A stretch of 64,000 nt of DNA from Tenacibaculum holothuriorum (lineage in GTDB: Bacteria; Bacteroidota; Bacteroidia; Flavobacteriales; Flavobacteriaceae), in NCBI RefSeq assembly GCF_002120225.1, contig NZ_LAPZ01000011.1, positions 1-64,000 on the forward strand. The letters are read 5' to 3'. Made by a program: the position numbers and the translations under genes. The notes under the pieces were generated by a model that searched no databases, was not told where the DNA came from, and worked only from the letters and a program-made list of their open reading frames with translations. This document shows, one piece after another, positions 62,949 through 64,000 of this stretch (positions are counted from its first letter, which is position 1; every line of letters begins with the position of its first letter).

Positions 62949-64000
62949 CTAATTTTCAATTAAACCGTCTTTTTTCCACTTAAAAACAATTAAACGATCT
63001 TTTAAAGAAAGAGGTTCTGTTGGTGGCATTGGTTTAGTTTTACTATTCATACGTTTAATTAAACCTCTTTTTTCGATGGCTTTTTTAACGTTTTTAAAAT
63101 TTGTTAAGTCTAAGTTAGCGCTTGGGTCTGGTCCGCCATGACATGTAATACAGTTGTTAAAAATTATTTTTTTAACATCACTGTCGTAGGTTACTTCCCA
63201 ATCGATTACAGGAACTTCTTCTTTGCTATCATCTTTAATTTTAGGTGAATAAAAATCGGTTCCTAAACTGTTGTAAAAATAGTCGTTACTAACGTTGTTC
63301 ATGTCATTAATCATTATTTCGGTATCTTCTTCAGGAGATACTTCAACCATAACGCTTTTGTTTATTAAATCTCCTTTTGAGATTATGAAATCATGATTCA
63401 TATCTGCAACTACTGTTACATAATATGTGCCTGGATGTACGTAGGTAAATAAAAATTCATCTTCATTATTTGTTAAAAAAGGATATAAAATTGTGGTGTT
63501 AAAATCATCTCTATTTTTTACGATTTTTCCTCTTTTGTCTACAAACGGTTTGGTAGAAACATACAATGCAATTTGTTTGTTATTTGCTTTAAATGGTCTT
63601 TTAAATTTAACTTTTAGAGTTGAAAGGTATGGGTAATCTTTAATAGTTACTGGATCCAAAGCCGCCTTTGCCATTTTGTAAACATTGTCGTTAGTTTCTG
63701 ATTGCCAAAGGAAAGATGCCGATTTTTTCATGTATAAATACGAATCATCAAACCCACTTGGAAAACTATAAGCAATCTCCTTTTGAGGGAAATTAAACTT
63801 TGTAGAAGTTTCTTTAGCTAAATCGTTGGCATATTTCTTACCTTTAAAGGTCATGTGTCTTTTAGCAGCAGGATTTGCTCCTAGTTTACTTGTATAAGAG
63901 TTCCAGTATAAGCTATCGTTTTTAAAACGAAGTTCCATATACATTGTGTTTTCTCCACCAACAGCATCTACCAATCTATAGTAGCTTCCGTTTTCGGTGC
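62949..64000 (-). CDS. c-type-cytochrome-like protein (5' part cut by the window end)
   Basis: The minus-strand frame is open to the right edge, so the N-terminus, including any signal peptide, is missing; about 350 residues remain. The C-terminal 90 residues have a heme-attachment motif, NCITCHGG (CxxCH), and a Met-rich KPMPP segment that could supply the sixth ligand. The preceding part has beta domains with an HPGTYYVTVVADMNHD Asp/Asn loop that resembles a calcium-binding Ig-like domain. A periplasmic or outer-membrane electron carrier is likely. It is the first visible gene of the Rieske operon, which may continue beyond the window. Confidence 0.75.
   Translation of the reverse strand, partial: TENGSYYRLVDAVGGENTMYMELRFKNDSLYWNSYTSKLGANPAAKRHMTFKGKKYANDLAKETSTKFNFPQKEIAYSFPSGFDDSYLYMKKSASFLWQSETNDNVYKMAKAALDPVTIKDYPYLSTLKVKFKRPFKANNKQIALYVSTKPFVDKRGKIVKNRDDFNTTILYPFLTNNEDEFLFTYVHPGTYYVTVVADMNHDFIISKGDLINKSVMVEVSPEEDTEIMINDMNNVSNDYFYNSLGTDFYSPKIKDDSKEEVPVIDWEVTYDSDVKKIIFNNCITCHGGPDPSANLDLTNFKNVKKAIEKRGLIKRMNSKTKPMPPTEPLSLKDRLIVFKWKKDGLIEN

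Overview
The window looks like a chromosomal piece of a marine member of the Flavobacteriaceae (Bacteroidota), of the general Tenacibaculum/Polaribacter type. This rests on the AT-rich DNA, a type IX secretion (T9SS) C-terminal sorting domain, TANNTTTG -7 promoter elements, a TonB receptor with a carboxypeptidase-regulatory-like N-terminus, a ribBA gene with a degenerate second half, and a flavobacterial-style mra/dcw cluster. The genus is an impression, not a proof.

Region 1 (1-2.9 kb) is accessory DNA. It holds the 3' end of a leucine-rich-repeat T9SS substrate, a fragment of another T9SS tail, a 52-residue exported peptide gene, and a single gene on the minus strand that encodes a HEPN-like protein (R-x4-H). 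That gene is bracketed exactly as an integron gene cassette would be: a long attC-like hairpin with GCCCAAC lies at its 3' end and GTTGGGC at its 5' end. No integrase is present.

Region 2 (3.1-21.5 kb, all minus strand) is a catabolic island. A TetR regulator, a TonB receptor and a small membrane protein lead. They are followed by a Rieske oxygenase, acyl-CoA dehydrogenase, FadN-type hydroxyacyl-CoA dehydrogenase/enoyl-CoA hydratase, thiolase, a luciferase-like flavin monooxygenase with its flavin reductase, an amidase, two NTF2-like proteins, two hotdog thioesterases, an acyl-CoA ligase and a succinate-semialdehyde-type aldehyde dehydrogenase. Together they suggest uptake of a hydrophobic or cyclic substrate, two oxygenase steps, CoA activation and beta-oxidation. 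The substrate cannot be read from sequence. Divergent to it lie ribBA, a small secreted protein gene and a second aldehyde dehydrogenase. A shared FNR-like palindrome sits at the same distance from the predicted promoters of the Rieske gene and the second aldehyde dehydrogenase.

Region 3 (24.9-41.1 kb) is mixed: an exported nuclease, a thioesterase, an orphan OppC-type permease, a queuosine-precursor transporter, fabD, galE, a DegT/DnrJ aminotransferase, a penicillin-acylase-family hydrolase, a HEPN-like hypothetical gene, a nitroreductase, an alkB-type hydroxylase with an aldehyde dehydrogenase, a frameshifted carboxypeptidase-regulatory-like gene, a pseudouridine synthase, engB and an alpha/beta hydrolase.

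Region 4 (41.2-56.8 kb) is the cell wall and division cluster mraZ-rsmH-ftsL-ftsI-murE-mraY-murD-ftsW-murG-murC-ftsQ-ftsA-ftsZ. It is preceded by three MraZ-box-like repeats and ends in a TTCG-tetraloop terminator. A lipoprotein gene, a yqeY-like gene, tRNA-Arg(TCG) and two tiny membrane-peptide genes follow.

Region 5 (58.1-64 kb, minus strand) is a second Rieske operon. It contains a c-type-cytochrome-like protein (cut by the window end), a small membrane protein, an intact Rieske oxygenase, a paralogue that has lost both Rieske histidines but kept its mononuclear iron site, a DUF4377-like lipoprotein, a small membrane protein and a PaaE-type ferredoxin reductase. The reductase is the only visible electron donor for the Rieske oxygenases in the window.
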